From Pilimelia columellifera (GTDB lineage: Bacteria > Actinomycetota > Actinomycetes > Mycobacteriales > Micromonosporaceae): a stretch of DNA of 64,000 nucleotides. Under the pieces are notes generated by a model that saw only the letters and a program-made list of their open reading frames with translations, did no database searches and was not told the origin of the DNA. Below are positions 18,252-28,255 of this stretch, piece by piece. The position numbers and the translations under genes are program-made. Location of the stretch: assembly GCF_039532605.1 (NCBI RefSeq), contig NZ_BAAARY010000001.1, forward strand, positions 124,001 to 188,000, read 5' to 3'. The stretch's first letter is position 1. The number at the start of each line of letters is the position of its first letter.

Positions 18252-18970
18252 TCCTGGCCCCTTCCGCTGGCGCCCGGCTGGTGCCGGTAGCTGCCGTCCG
18301 GGACGCCGGCCTCGACGCCGCCGTCGACGACGCCCTCCTGGGGTCCGTGCGCGGCTGCCCGGTCGGCCTGCTGCTCGGCGCCCGGGAAGGCGACCCCGCC
18401 GTGCGGCTCCAGCCGGTACCGGCCCGGGCCCATCGACGAGTGCTCGGCCCCGGCGGAGGTACCGGGGTTGGTGAGCGCCCCGACGTAGTAGTCCTTCTCG
18501 GAGTCACCCAGCCGCATCGGGTGCGGCGGCTGCTCCATGCCTTCGAGCAGCGGCGCGAGCAGCTGCTCCTTCGTGAAGATCAGGTCCTGGCGGCTGTCGC
18601 GGGCCAGCTCGTACTCGTTGCTCATGGTGAGCGAACGGGTCGGGCAGGCCTCGATGCACAGGCCACAGAAGATGCACCGGGCGTAGTTGATCTGGTACAC
18701 GCTCGCGTACCGCTCGCCCGGGGAGAATCGCTGCTCCTCGGTGTTGTCGCCGCCCTCCACATAGATCGCGTCGGCCGGGCACGCCCAGGCGCACAGCTCA
18801 CAGCCGATGCACTTCTCCAGCCCGTCGGGGTGACGGTTGAGGATGTGCCGGCCGTGGTACCGCGGCGCTGTCTTGGGGTGCTCGAACGGGTAGTCGGTGG
18901 TGACCACCTTGCGAAACATGTGGGCGAAGGTGACGCCGAAGCCCTTCACCGCGTCGGTGACGGCGCCCAC
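18248..18970 (-). CDS. nuoI: NADH-quinone oxidoreductase subunit I (2 x 4Fe-4S)
   Basis: The 240-residue ferredoxin-like subunit has two full 4Fe-4S motifs, CIGCELCAWACP and CIFCGLCIEACP, which carry clusters N6a and N6b that pass electrons toward the quinone site. A Gly/Pro-rich C-terminal tail of about 60 residues follows the conserved domain. It starts at GTG 18970, one base after the nuoH stop. Confidence 0.97.
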   Translation of the reverse strand: MGAVTDAVKGFGVTFAHMFRKVVTTDYPFEHPKTAPRYHGRHILNRHPDGLEKCIGCELCAWACPADAIYVEGGDNTEEQRFSPGERYASVYQINYARCIFCGLCIEACPTRSLTMSNEYELARDSRQDLIFTKEQLLAPLLEGMEQPPHPMRLGDSEKDYYVGALTNPGTSAGAEHSSMGPGRYRLEPHGGVAFPGAEQQADRAAAHGPQEGVVDGGVEAGVPDGSYRHQPGASGRGQE

Positions 18971-18971
18971 G

Positions 18972-20378
18972 TCACACCTCCTTCCGGCTGGCGTCGGCGT
19001 CGCCGGCTCCAGCGCTGTCGATGGTCTCGGTGGTGACGTTGGCGGGCTGACGCCCGGCGACGGTCCGCCGGGCGCGGGGGCTCGGCGGCACCTGAAGGTC
19101 CAGCGGCGGGACCGGGAAGCTGCCGGCCGGGCGGGCGGCGAGCTGCTCGGCCAGCGACGGCTCGGGTTGCGGCCGCTTCGACGGCCACAGCAGCGCGGCC
19201 AGGGCCAGCGCGCCGACGACCCCGCCGACGATCAACCACTTGGTCTGCTCGCTGGGGTCGTTGTTCTGGAGCGCCTTGATGCCGGCCAGGGCCACGATCC
19301 AGGCCAGGTTGATCGGCAGCAGGACCTTCCAGCCGAAGCGCATGAACTGGTCGTACCGCAGTCGCGGCAGCGTGGCCCGCACCCAGACGAACAGGAACAG
19401 GATCAGCGTCACCTTGGCGAAGAACCAGAGCATCGGCAACCAGCCGGAGTTCGCGCCCTCCCAGAGCGTGATCGGCCAGGGCGCCCGCCAGCCGCCGAGG
19501 AACAGCGTCGTGATCATGGCGGACATGCCCACCATGGCGACGTACTCGGCCAGCATGTACAGCATGAACTTGATCGAGGCGTACTCGGTCATGTAGCCGG
19601 CGACCAACTCCGACTCGGCCTCGGGCAGGTCGAACGGCGCCCGGTTGGTCTCACCGAACGCCGCGACCAGGAAGACCAGGAAGCTGGGGATGAGCAGCAG
19701 CGCGTACCAGCTCGGGGCGTGCAGGTTCAGGCCGGAGATGTCGATGCCGAACAGCGAGTCGATCGGCTGCCCGTCGGCCTGCGCGGCGACGATGCCGGAC
19801 GTCGACATGGTGCCGGCGGTCATGAAGACCGCCACCAGCGACAGGCCCAGCGCCACCTCGTACGAGATCATCTGCGCCGACGACCGAAGGCCGCCCAGCA
19901 GCGGGTACGTCGAGCCCGACGCCCAACCGCCCAGGACGATGCCGTAGACCGCCATCGACGAGCACGCCAACGCGATGAGCGCGCCCACCGGGACGTCGGT
20001 GACCTGCAACGGCGTCCAGTGTCCGCCGATGCTCACCATCGGACCGAACGGCACGATCGACAGCGCGGTCAGCGCAAAGATCGCGCTGATGGTCGGGGCG
20101 AAGAAGAAGACGACCTTGTCCGCCTTGGTGGGGAGCAGGTCCTCCTTCAGCATGCCCTTGATGCCGTCCATCAGGGTCTGGAGCAGGCCGAACGGGCCGA
20201 CCTGGTTCGGGCCGGGGCGCTGGGCCATGTAGGCCACCACCCGCCGCTCGAACCAGACGCCGAGCACGGTCAGGCCGGCGCCCACCACGAAGGCGAACAG
20301 GACCTTGCACAGGACGAGCCACCACGGGTCCTGACCGAAGTCGGTCAGCGTGGGGTCCTGCGCCACGATCGAAGTCAT
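18972..20378 (-). CDS. nuoH: NADH-quinone oxidoreductase subunit H
   Basis: This 468-residue protein has eight to nine transmembrane helices. The conserved quinone-site segments 'FGLLQTLMDGIKGMLKEDL' and 'ETNRAPFDLPEAESELVAGY' are visible. It anchors the peripheral arm to the membrane arm. A disordered, charged C-terminal tail of about 70 residues is an actinobacterial feature. Its ATG overlaps the nuoG stop. Confidence 0.97.
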   Translation of the reverse strand: MTSIVAQDPTLTDFGQDPWWLVLCKVLFAFVVGAGLTVLGVWFERRVVAYMAQRPGPNQVGPFGLLQTLMDGIKGMLKEDLLPTKADKVVFFFAPTISAIFALTALSIVPFGPMVSIGGHWTPLQVTDVPVGALIALACSSMAVYGIVLGGWASGSTYPLLGGLRSSAQMISYEVALGLSLVAVFMTAGTMSTSGIVAAQADGQPIDSLFGIDISGLNLHAPSWYALLLIPSFLVFLVAAFGETNRAPFDLPEAESELVAGYMTEYASIKFMLYMLAEYVAMVGMSAMITTLFLGGWRAPWPITLWEGANSGWLPMLWFFAKVTLILFLFVWVRATLPRLRYDQFMRFGWKVLLPINLAWIVALAGIKALQNNDPSEQTKWLIVGGVVGALALAALLWPSKRPQPEPSLAEQLAARPAGSFPVPPLDLQVPPSPRARRTVAGRQPANVTTETIDSAGAGDADASRKEV

Positions 20379-22882
20379 CGGTTTCCTCCCGCGGAGACCG
20401 TCACGGAGCCCGGCGCGTCAGCGCCGGACGCGGCGCCCGCCGCGACCGTCACCACCGATCCCCCGACCGCGCCCAGGCTGCGGCGGACCGTGACGCCGGG
20501 CGAGTTCGTGGGCAGCCACACCACCGCGTCGGGCAGGTCGGTCACGGCCGCCGGCAGGGTGAGCGCGCCGCGCTCGGCGCCGACGGTGACCGGGTCGCCC
20601 TCGGCGACGCCGAGGCGTTGGGCCAGGGCCTTGCTGATCCGGACGACCGCCGGCCGGGCGGTGCCGCCCAGGTGCTCGTCGCCGTCGAGCAGGCTGCCCA
20701 GGTCGATGAGCTGGTGCCAGGTGGCCAGGACAGCCTGGCCGTCGCCGACCGCCGGGGCGCCGGCCGCGGCCACCGCCGGCGCGTCCGGGCGTTCGCCCGG
20801 AGCCACCGGCAACGCGCCCAGCTCGCGCCGGGCGGCCTCGATCTCGCCGACGCCCAGCGCCGCGCCGAGCTGGCCGGCGAGCACGTCAAGCACCCGCGCG
20901 TCCGACATGGCCGAGGTGTCGAGGACCCGGTCGAACGGCCGCAGCCGGCCCTCCCAGTCCAGGAAAGACCCGGCCTTCTCGACCACCGGCGCCACCGGCA
21001 GGACCACGTCGGCCCGCCGGCTCACCGCGCTGTTGCGCACCTCGAGGCTGACCAGGAACGGCACCGCGTCCAGGGCCTGCTCCGCCAGGCGCGGGTCGGC
21101 CAGGTCGGCCGGGTCGACGCCCGCGACGACCAGCGCGTCCAGCTCGCCCGCGGCGGCCGCCGCGAGGATCGCGTCGGTGTCCCGGCCCACCCGCGCCGGC
21201 AGTCCGCCAGCGTCAAGGCCCCAGGCATCGCCGACGGCAGCCCGCGCCGCCGGGTCGGTGACCAGGCCACCGCCGGGGAACAGGTTCGGCAGGCAACCGG
21301 CGTCCAGGGCGCCCCGGTCGCCGGCGCGCCGCGGCACCCAGGCCAGCCTCGCGCCGGTCCGCGCGGCCAGCGCCGCGGCTGCCGAGAGGCCACCGGGGAC
21401 GGTCGCCAGGCGCTCGCCGACGAACAGCAGCGCGCCCGGCCTCGACAGCGACTCGGCGAGCGAGTCGTTGCCGGCCAACGTCGCGGCCTCGTCGCCGGGG
21501 ACCGTGGTGACGACCCGCGCGCCGAGTTTGGCCAGCCCGTGGCTGGTGAACGGCGCCAGCGCCACCACCGGCAGTCGGCGGGCCAGGACGACCTTACGCA
21601 GCCGCAGGAAGAGGATCGGGCACTCCTCCTCCGGCTCCAGCCCCACCAGTGCCACCGCCGGCGCCGCCTCGATGTCGGCGTAGGTGACGTCCGAGCGTCC
21701 GGCGACCGTCGAGGCCAGGAAGTCGGCCTCCTCAGTGCCGCCGGCCCCAACCGCCCGGGTCGGGCGGGCCCGGAAGTCGATGTCGTTGGTGCCCAGGGCC
21801 ACCCGGGCGAACTTGGCGTACGCGTAGGCGTCCTCGACGGTCAGCCGACCGCCGGTGAGCACCGCGGCGCCGCGACCGGCCTTGGCCCCGGCCAGGCCGC
21901 GCGCCGCGACCGCCAGCGCCTCGCTCCACGACGCCTCACGCAGCTCGCCGGTCCCGGCGTCGCGCACCAGCGGCGAGGTGAGCCGGTCGAAGGCGGTGGC
22001 GTACTGGAAGCCCCACCGGCCCTTGTCGCAGTTCCACTCCTCGTTGACCTGCGGGTCCTCACCGGCGAGCCGACGCATGACCTTGCCGCGCCGGTGGTCG
22101 GCGCGCTGAGCGCAACCGGCCGAGCAGTGCTCGCAGACGCTCGGCGACGACACCAGGTCGAACGGGCGGGCCCGGAACCGGTACTGGGCGCCGGTGAGCG
22201 CCCCCACCGGGCAGATCTGGACGGTGTTGCCGGAGAAGTACGACTGGAACGGGGCGTCATTGTCGCCGGGAGTGGAGCCGTCCCCGTCGCCGCCGAAGTA
22301 GTCGTCCCGGTAGATGTTGATCTGCTCGGCCGAGCCCCGGTCCATGAGGTCGATGAACTTGTCACCGGCGATCTGGTCCGAGAACCGGGTGCAGCGCTGG
22401 CACAGCACACAGCGCTCCCGGTCCAGCAGCACCTGCGACGAGATCGGCATCGGCTTGACGTACTCGCGCTTGTGCTCGTGGAAGCGCGAGTCGCTGCGAC
22501 CGCTGGACATCGCCTGGTTCTGCAACGGGCACTCGCCGCCCTTGTCGCACATCGGGCAGTCGAGCGGGTGGTTGATGAGCAGGAACTCCATCTGTCCACG
22601 CTGGGCCTTGTCGGCCACCTCGGAGGTCATCTGGGTGTTCACCACCATGCCGTCGGCGACGGGCTGGGTGCAGGAGGCTACCGGCTTGCGCTGACCCTCC
22701 ACCTCGACCAGGCACTGCCGGCAGGCGCCCGCGGGCGCCAGCAGCGGGTGGTCGCAGAAGCGCGGGATCGCCACGCCCATCCGCTCGGCGGTCCGGATGA
22801 CCAGTTCGCCTTTCGGCGCGGTGACCTCGACCCCGTCGATGGTCAGCGTGACCATGTCCACCGTCTTGTCCACATCAGTCAT
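20375..22882 (-). CDS. nuoG: NADH-quinone oxidoreductase subunit G
   Basis: The 835-residue iron-sulfur and molybdopterin-fold subunit begins with a 2Fe-2S domain (cysteines in 'CDHPLLAPAGACRQC'). The 4Fe-4S ligand set H-xxx-CPMC-x5-C, 'CVLCQRC...CPVGA', and CEHCSAGC with a later CDKGRW follow. The last motif is the extra N7-type cluster known from Thermus and E. coli. The C-terminal half is a degenerate oxidoreductase fold with no visible cofactor motif. ATG 22882 lies two bases after nuoF. Confidence 0.97.
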   Translation of the reverse strand: MTDVDKTVDMVTLTIDGVEVTAPKGELVIRTAERMGVAIPRFCDHPLLAPAGACRQCLVEVEGQRKPVASCTQPVADGMVVNTQMTSEVADKAQRGQMEFLLINHPLDCPMCDKGGECPLQNQAMSSGRSDSRFHEHKREYVKPMPISSQVLLDRERCVLCQRCTRFSDQIAGDKFIDLMDRGSAEQINIYRDDYFGGDGDGSTPGDNDAPFQSYFSGNTVQICPVGALTGAQYRFRARPFDLVSSPSVCEHCSAGCAQRADHRRGKVMRRLAGEDPQVNEEWNCDKGRWGFQYATAFDRLTSPLVRDAGTGELREASWSEALAVAARGLAGAKAGRGAAVLTGGRLTVEDAYAYAKFARVALGTNDIDFRARPTRAVGAGGTEEADFLASTVAGRSDVTYADIEAAPAVALVGLEPEEECPILFLRLRKVVLARRLPVVALAPFTSHGLAKLGARVVTTVPGDEAATLAGNDSLAESLSRPGALLFVGERLATVPGGLSAAAALAARTGARLAWVPRRAGDRGALDAGCLPNLFPGGGLVTDPAARAAVGDAWGLDAGGLPARVGRDTDAILAAAAAGELDALVVAGVDPADLADPRLAEQALDAVPFLVSLEVRNSAVSRRADVVLPVAPVVEKAGSFLDWEGRLRPFDRVLDTSAMSDARVLDVLAGQLGAALGVGEIEAARRELGALPVAPGERPDAPAVAAAGAPAVGDGQAVLATWHQLIDLGSLLDGDEHLGGTARPAVVRISKALAQRLGVAEGDPVTVGAERGALTLPAAVTDLPDAVVWLPTNSPGVTVRRSLGAVGGSVVTVAAGAASGADAPGSVTVSAGGNR

Positions 22883-22884
22883 GA

Positions 22885-24193
<1,309 letters not shown>

Positions 24194-24201
<8 letters not shown>

Positions 24202-25069
24202 GGGTCTCCCCCTTGGCGTCGGAGAGCAGCTTGTCCTGCGGCTGCGGGGCGTCGCCGGCCGGTTTACGGTCGCTGGCCGGTTTGTTCGCCGCCGGGACAG
24301 CCGTGGGCCTGGCGTTGCGGCCGTCGCCAGTCGGGATCGGGGTGTTCGGGTCGAAGCCGGGCACGGAGATGCCGTGCTGCTCTGCCAGCCGGTTGCCGCG
24401 CAGGGTGGCTGCGCCGGCCCCGAGGTCCGCGACCGCGCCGTCCCGGTCGTCGGCGAAGCCGGCGAGCTGGACGGCCATCTCCTTGAGCGAGCAGAGCCGC
24501 GCGCCCCGACTGGGCTGTGGGCGCTCGCCGCCGCGCAGCCTGTTCACCACGTCGACGGCGCCGTCCGGGGTGACCTCGTCGAAGAAGTCGTAGTTGACGG
24601 TCATCACCGGGCCGTAGTCACAGGCCGCCAGGCACTCGGCGTGCTCCAGCGTGATCCTGCCGTCGGCGGTGGTCTCGTCATGCCCGACGCCCAGCAGCTC
24701 GGTCAGGGTGTCGTAGACCTCCTGGCCGCCGAGCACGTTGCACATGGTGTTCGTGCACACGCTCACCAGGTACTCGCCGGTGGGCTTGCGCTTGTACATC
24801 GTGTAGAACGTGGCCACCGCCGCGACCTGCGCCTTGTGGATGCCGAGCGCCGCAGCACAGTACTCGACGCCGGCCGGCGTCACGTAGCCGTCCACGGACT
24901 GCACGAGGTGCAGCAGCGGCAGCAGTCCCGAGCGCGGGCCGTCCGGGTAACGGGCCAGGATCTCGGCGACCTGCCCGTCGAGCTGCTGGCGCAGCGCCTG
25001 GGCGGCCGGCGACAGCTTGTCCAGCTGCGGCGGCGCGCCGTCGATCGAGACGTTCACTGGTACGGACAT
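24194..25069 (-). CDS. nuoE: NADH-quinone oxidoreductase subunit E
   Basis: This 291-residue thioredoxin-fold subunit has the 2Fe-2S cysteines arranged C-xxxx-C (CTNTMC) and C-xxx-C (CLAAC). The family core ends near residue 200. The remaining roughly 90 residues are a charged, Pro/Asp-rich extension usual for actinobacteria and not needed for cluster binding. Its ATG shares one base with the nuoD stop. Confidence 0.95.
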
Positions 25070-26403
25070 CAGCGGTCACACCCACCCATGACGGGGTCCA
25101 ACGAAGCGCCGCCGGCGATGACGTCGGCGATGAGGCCGCCCTCGGCCATCGCCGGGAGCGCCTGGAGGTTGATGAAACTCGGCTCGCGGTAGTGCACCCG
25201 GTACGGACGGGTCCCGCCGTCGGAGACGGCGTGGGCGCCCAGCTCGCCGCGCGGATGCTCAATCGCCTGGTACACCTGGCCGGCCGGGACCCGGAAGCCC
25301 TCGGTGACCAGCTTGAAGTGGTGGATGAGCGACTCCATCGACTCGCCCATGATCTTGGCGACGTGTTCGAGCGAGTTGCCCATGCCGTCCGCGCCCATGG
25401 CCAGCTGCGCCGGCCAGGCGATCTTCTTGTCCGCGATCATGATCGGGCCCGGCCGGAGCCGCGCCAGCGCCTGCTCGACGATCCTCATCGACTCGCGCAT
25501 CTCGGCCATCCGGACCTCGTACCGGCCCCACACGTCCGCGGTGGTGGCCACCGGCACGTCGAAGTCGTAGGTCTCGTAACCGCAGTACGGGTCGGTCTTG
25601 CGCAGGTCCCAGGGCAGACCGGCCGAGCGCAGCACCGGACCGGTGACGCCCATCGCCAGACACGCCGGGATGTCCAGGAGCGCGACGCCCTTGGTCCGCT
25701 CGATCCAGATCGGCTGCCCCGACAGCAGGTCCTCGTACTCGGACATCTTCTTCGGGAAGAGCTGAAGGAACTCGTTGATCTTCACGATCGCCGCGTCCGG
25801 GATGTCCTGGGCGACGCCGCCCGGACGCACGTACGCCATGTTCATCCGCAGGCCGCAGGTCATCTCGAAGATCTCGAGGATCAGCTCCCGCTCGCGGAAG
25901 CAGTACAGCATCGCCGAGATCGCGCCCAGCTCCATGCCGGTGGTGCCCAGCCAGACCAGGTGCGAGGCGATCCGGTTCAGCTCCATCATGAGCACCCGGA
26001 TCGTGGTGGCCCGCTCCGGAATCTGGTCGGTGACCCCGAGCAGCTTCTCCACGGCCAGGCAGTACGCCGTCTCGTTGAAGATCGGCGCCAGATAGTCCAT
26101 CCGGGTCACGAAGGTCGTGCCCTGGGTCCAGTTGCGGTACTCGAGGTTCTTCTCGATGCCGGTGTGCAGGTAGCCCACGATCGGACGGACCTCGGTGACC
26201 GTCTCGCCCTCCAGCTCGCAGACCAGCCGCAGCACGCCGTGCGTCGACGGGTGCTGCGGACCCATGTTGACGATGATCTTCTCGTCGTTGAGCGGATCGA
26301 CGCCCCGGACCACCTGGTCCCAGTCCCCGCCGGTGACGGTGAAGACCTTGCCCTCGGTGGTGTCGCGGGCCGCCGCGTAGGTGAGGTTTTCGGGCTCGCT
26401 CAT
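25069..26403 (-). CDS. nuoD: NADH-quinone oxidoreductase subunit D
   Basis: The 444-residue subunit is of the hydrogenase large-subunit fold that lines the quinone cavity. The N-terminal 'NMGPQHPSTHGVLRL' carries the conserved histidine next to the quinone head group. 'PRGELGAHAVSDGG' is another family signature. ATG 26403 overlaps nuoC by four bases. Confidence 0.97.
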   Translation of the reverse strand: MSEPENLTYAAARDTTEGKVFTVTGGDWDQVVRGVDPLNDEKIIVNMGPQHPSTHGVLRLVCELEGETVTEVRPIVGYLHTGIEKNLEYRNWTQGTTFVTRMDYLAPIFNETAYCLAVEKLLGVTDQIPERATTIRVLMMELNRIASHLVWLGTTGMELGAISAMLYCFRERELILEIFEMTCGLRMNMAYVRPGGVAQDIPDAAIVKINEFLQLFPKKMSEYEDLLSGQPIWIERTKGVALLDIPACLAMGVTGPVLRSAGLPWDLRKTDPYCGYETYDFDVPVATTADVWGRYEVRMAEMRESMRIVEQALARLRPGPIMIADKKIAWPAQLAMGADGMGNSLEHVAKIMGESMESLIHHFKLVTEGFRVPAGQVYQAIEHPRGELGAHAVSDGGTRPYRVHYREPSFINLQALPAMAEGGLIADVIAGGASLDPVMGGCDR

Positions 26404-27074
26404 CGGTAGGACCTCCGCGTGTCCGGGGGCGGGATCTCGACGCCCTTGTACTCGACCGGAACGCCGCCCAGCGGGTAGTCCTTGCGCTGGGGGTGACCCT
26501 CCCAGTCGTCGGGCATGAGGACGCGGGTGAGGTTCGGGTGGCCGGTGAAGACGACGCCGAACATGTCGTACGCCTCGCGCTCCTGCCAGTCCGCCGTCGG
26601 GTACACCGCGGTGACGCTGGGCACCCGGGGCTCCTCGACGGTGACCGCGACCTCAAGCCGGATCCGGCGCCGGTACGTCATCGAGGTCAGGTGATAGACG
26701 ACGTGCAGCCGCCGCGCGTCGCTGCCGAGGTAGTCGACGCCGGACACGCTGTTGCACAGCTCGAACCGCAGCGCCTCGTCGTCGCGCAGGGTCTGGCACA
26801 ACTCGGCGATCCGCTCGGCCCGTACGTGCAGGGTCAGCTCGCCACGGTCGACGACGACCCGCTCGATCGCGTCGTCGAAGCCGGGGAAGGCCTCGGCGAG
26901 CGCGTCGTGGACCTCGTCGAAGTACCCGCCGTACGGACGCTGCGTCTGGGTGACCGCCGTCCCGACCCGGCTCAGGCCACCGAAGCCGGAGGTGTCGCCG
27001 GAGCCGCCGACGCCGAACATGCCCTGCTGCGGCGCGCTGGCCCGACCGGCCGGCTCCAGGCCGTTGGCTACCAA
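26400..27074 (-). CDS. nuoC: NADH-quinone oxidoreductase subunit C (TTG start)
   Basis: The 30-kDa subunit is identified by 'YPTADWQEREAYDMFGVVF', the classic NuoC signature, near the C-terminus. No ATG lies at the expected place. TTG 27074 sits seven bases after GAAGGAGG and overlaps nuoB by seven bases, so I choose it (224 residues). A GTG 13 codons upstream is possible but lacks a ribosome site. The first 45 residues are low-complexity, as in related actinobacteria. Confidence 0.9.
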   Translation of the reverse strand: MVANGLEPAGRASAPQQGMFGVGGSGDTSGFGGLSRVGTAVTQTQRPYGGYFDEVHDALAEAFPGFDDAIERVVVDRGELTLHVRAERIAELCQTLRDDEALRFELCNSVSGVDYLGSDARRLHVVYHLTSMTYRRRIRLEVAVTVEEPRVPSVTAVYPTADWQEREAYDMFGVVFTGHPNLTRVLMPDDWEGHPQRKDYPLGGVPVEYKGVEIPPPDTRRSYR

Positions 27075-27742
27075 CGTCCAACCTCCTTCAGGTGACGCTG
27101 CTCGTTCATCCACTTCTCGATCCGCAACTGCTCCTCGCGGCCCTCCTGGACGGCCTGCTCCCACTCCCGGGCGCGGGCCTTGTCGCTGCGGTAGGACGAA
27201 GGCATCGCGCCGGGGGCCACGATCGGACCCTTGCCGGCGGCCAGGCGGGCGGCGGCCATCTTGCGGCCGTTCTCGCCGAGCGGCTCGTGCATGATCTTCT
27301 CGCGGAGCTTGAGGATCGCGTCGATGAGCATCTCGGGCCGCGGCGGGCAGCCGGGCAGGTACATGTCGACGGGAACGACGTGGTCCACGCCCTGCACGAT
27401 GGCGTAGTTGTTGAACATGCCACCGGAGGACGCGCAGACGCCCATCGAGAGCACCCACTTGGGGGCGGTCATCTGGTCGTAGATCTGCCGCAGCACCGGC
27501 GCCATCTTCTGGCTCACCCGACCGGCGACGATCATCAGGTCCGCCTGCCGGGGCGAGGCCCGGAACACCTCCATGCCCCAACGACCGAGGTCGTAGTGGG
27601 GGGCGCCGGAGGCCATCATCTCGATCGCGCAGCAGGCGAGTCCGAAGGTGGCGCCCCAGGTGGAGGACTTGCGGGCGTAGTTGATCACCGATTCGACGGT
27701 GGTGAGCAGGATGCCGCTGGGCAGCTTCTCCTCGATACCCAT
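27068..27742 (-). CDS. nuoB: NADH-quinone oxidoreductase subunit B (cluster N2)
   Basis: The 224-residue protein carries the N2 cluster cysteines: tandem CC in 'GLACCAIEMM', one in 'GVCASSGGMFNNY' and one in 'GCPPRPE'. N2 is the terminal electron donor to menaquinone. The C-terminal 70 residues are charged and variable. It lies ten bases downstream of nuoA. Confidence 0.97.
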   Translation of the reverse strand: MGIEEKLPSGILLTTVESVINYARKSSTWGATFGLACCAIEMMASGAPHYDLGRWGMEVFRASPRQADLMIVAGRVSQKMAPVLRQIYDQMTAPKWVLSMGVCASSGGMFNNYAIVQGVDHVVPVDMYLPGCPPRPEMLIDAILKLREKIMHEPLGENGRKMAAARLAAGKGPIVAPGAMPSSYRSDKARAREWEQAVQEGREEQLRIEKWMNEQRHLKEVGRW

Positions 27743-27752
27743 GACTTCTCTC

Positions 27753-28118
27753 TCAGTCCCAGTTCAGTCCGCCGCGACGCCACACGTACGCGTAGGCCAC
27801 GAACACGGTCGCAATGAAGAGGATCATCTCGACGAAGCCGAAGAGCCCCAGGGCGTCGAACGTCACCGCCCACGGATACAAGAAGATGATCTCGATGTCG
27901 AAGATGATGAAGAGCATCGCGGTCAGGTAGAACTTGATCGGGAACCGTCCGCCGCCCACCGGCTGCGGGGACGACTCGATCCCGCACTCGTAGGCGGCGT
28001 GCTTGGCCCGGTTGAACCGCTTGGGGCCCACCACGAGCGAGACCCCCACGGAGCCCAGCGCGAACGCGGCCGCGAGCGCGAAGAGCGCGACGATGGGTAC
28101 ATAAGCCGAGAGCGACAT
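27753..28118 (-). CDS. nuoA: NADH-quinone oxidoreductase subunit A (first gene of nuo operon)
   Basis: The 121-residue subunit has three transmembrane helices with the conserved acidic 'FDIEIIFLYPWAV' helix and the cysteine loop 'YECGIESS'. ATG 28118 follows AGGGG. It opens the complete nuoA-N operon of fourteen genes in canonical order, running without a break to 12134. The 137 bases upstream hold the operon promoter region and two terminator-like hairpins of the preceding gene. Confidence 0.97.
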   Translation of the reverse strand: MSLSAYVPIVALFALAAAFALGSVGVSLVVGPKRFNRAKHAAYECGIESSPQPVGGGRFPIKFYLTAMLFIIFDIEIIFLYPWAVTFDALGLFGFVEMILFIATVFVAYAYVWRRGGLNWD

Positions 28119-28203
28119 TGTCTTCCCCTGCTCGTCCTTCCTAGCCCTTGCCCGGTCGACGGCTGGCGCCGCGGTGGTGCGTGACCCTATTCGACCCTGT
28201 GCG

Positions 28204-28245
28204 GCCCCGCTCCCGCGGGGCGATGTGCAAACCCGCTACCGCGGG
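28204..28245 (-). terminator. Two tandem hairpins between the reductase-family gene and nuoA
   Basis: On the minus strand, CCCGC/GCGGG with a four-base loop (28232-28245), followed by TTT, stands about ten bases after the flavoprotein stop. A second, perfect GCCCCGC/GCGGGGC stem with a four-base loop lies at 28204-28221. Together they probably terminate the flavoprotein transcript and insulate the nuo promoter, though read-through into nuo is possible. Confidence 0.55.
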
Positions 28246-28255
28246 GGTGAACTCC

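Noticed and set aside
18897..21683. 928-codon plus-strand open frame antisense to nuoH and nuoG
   Set aside because: Low-complexity Arg/Gly/Gln translation and full overlap with two conserved subunits mark it as a shadow frame.
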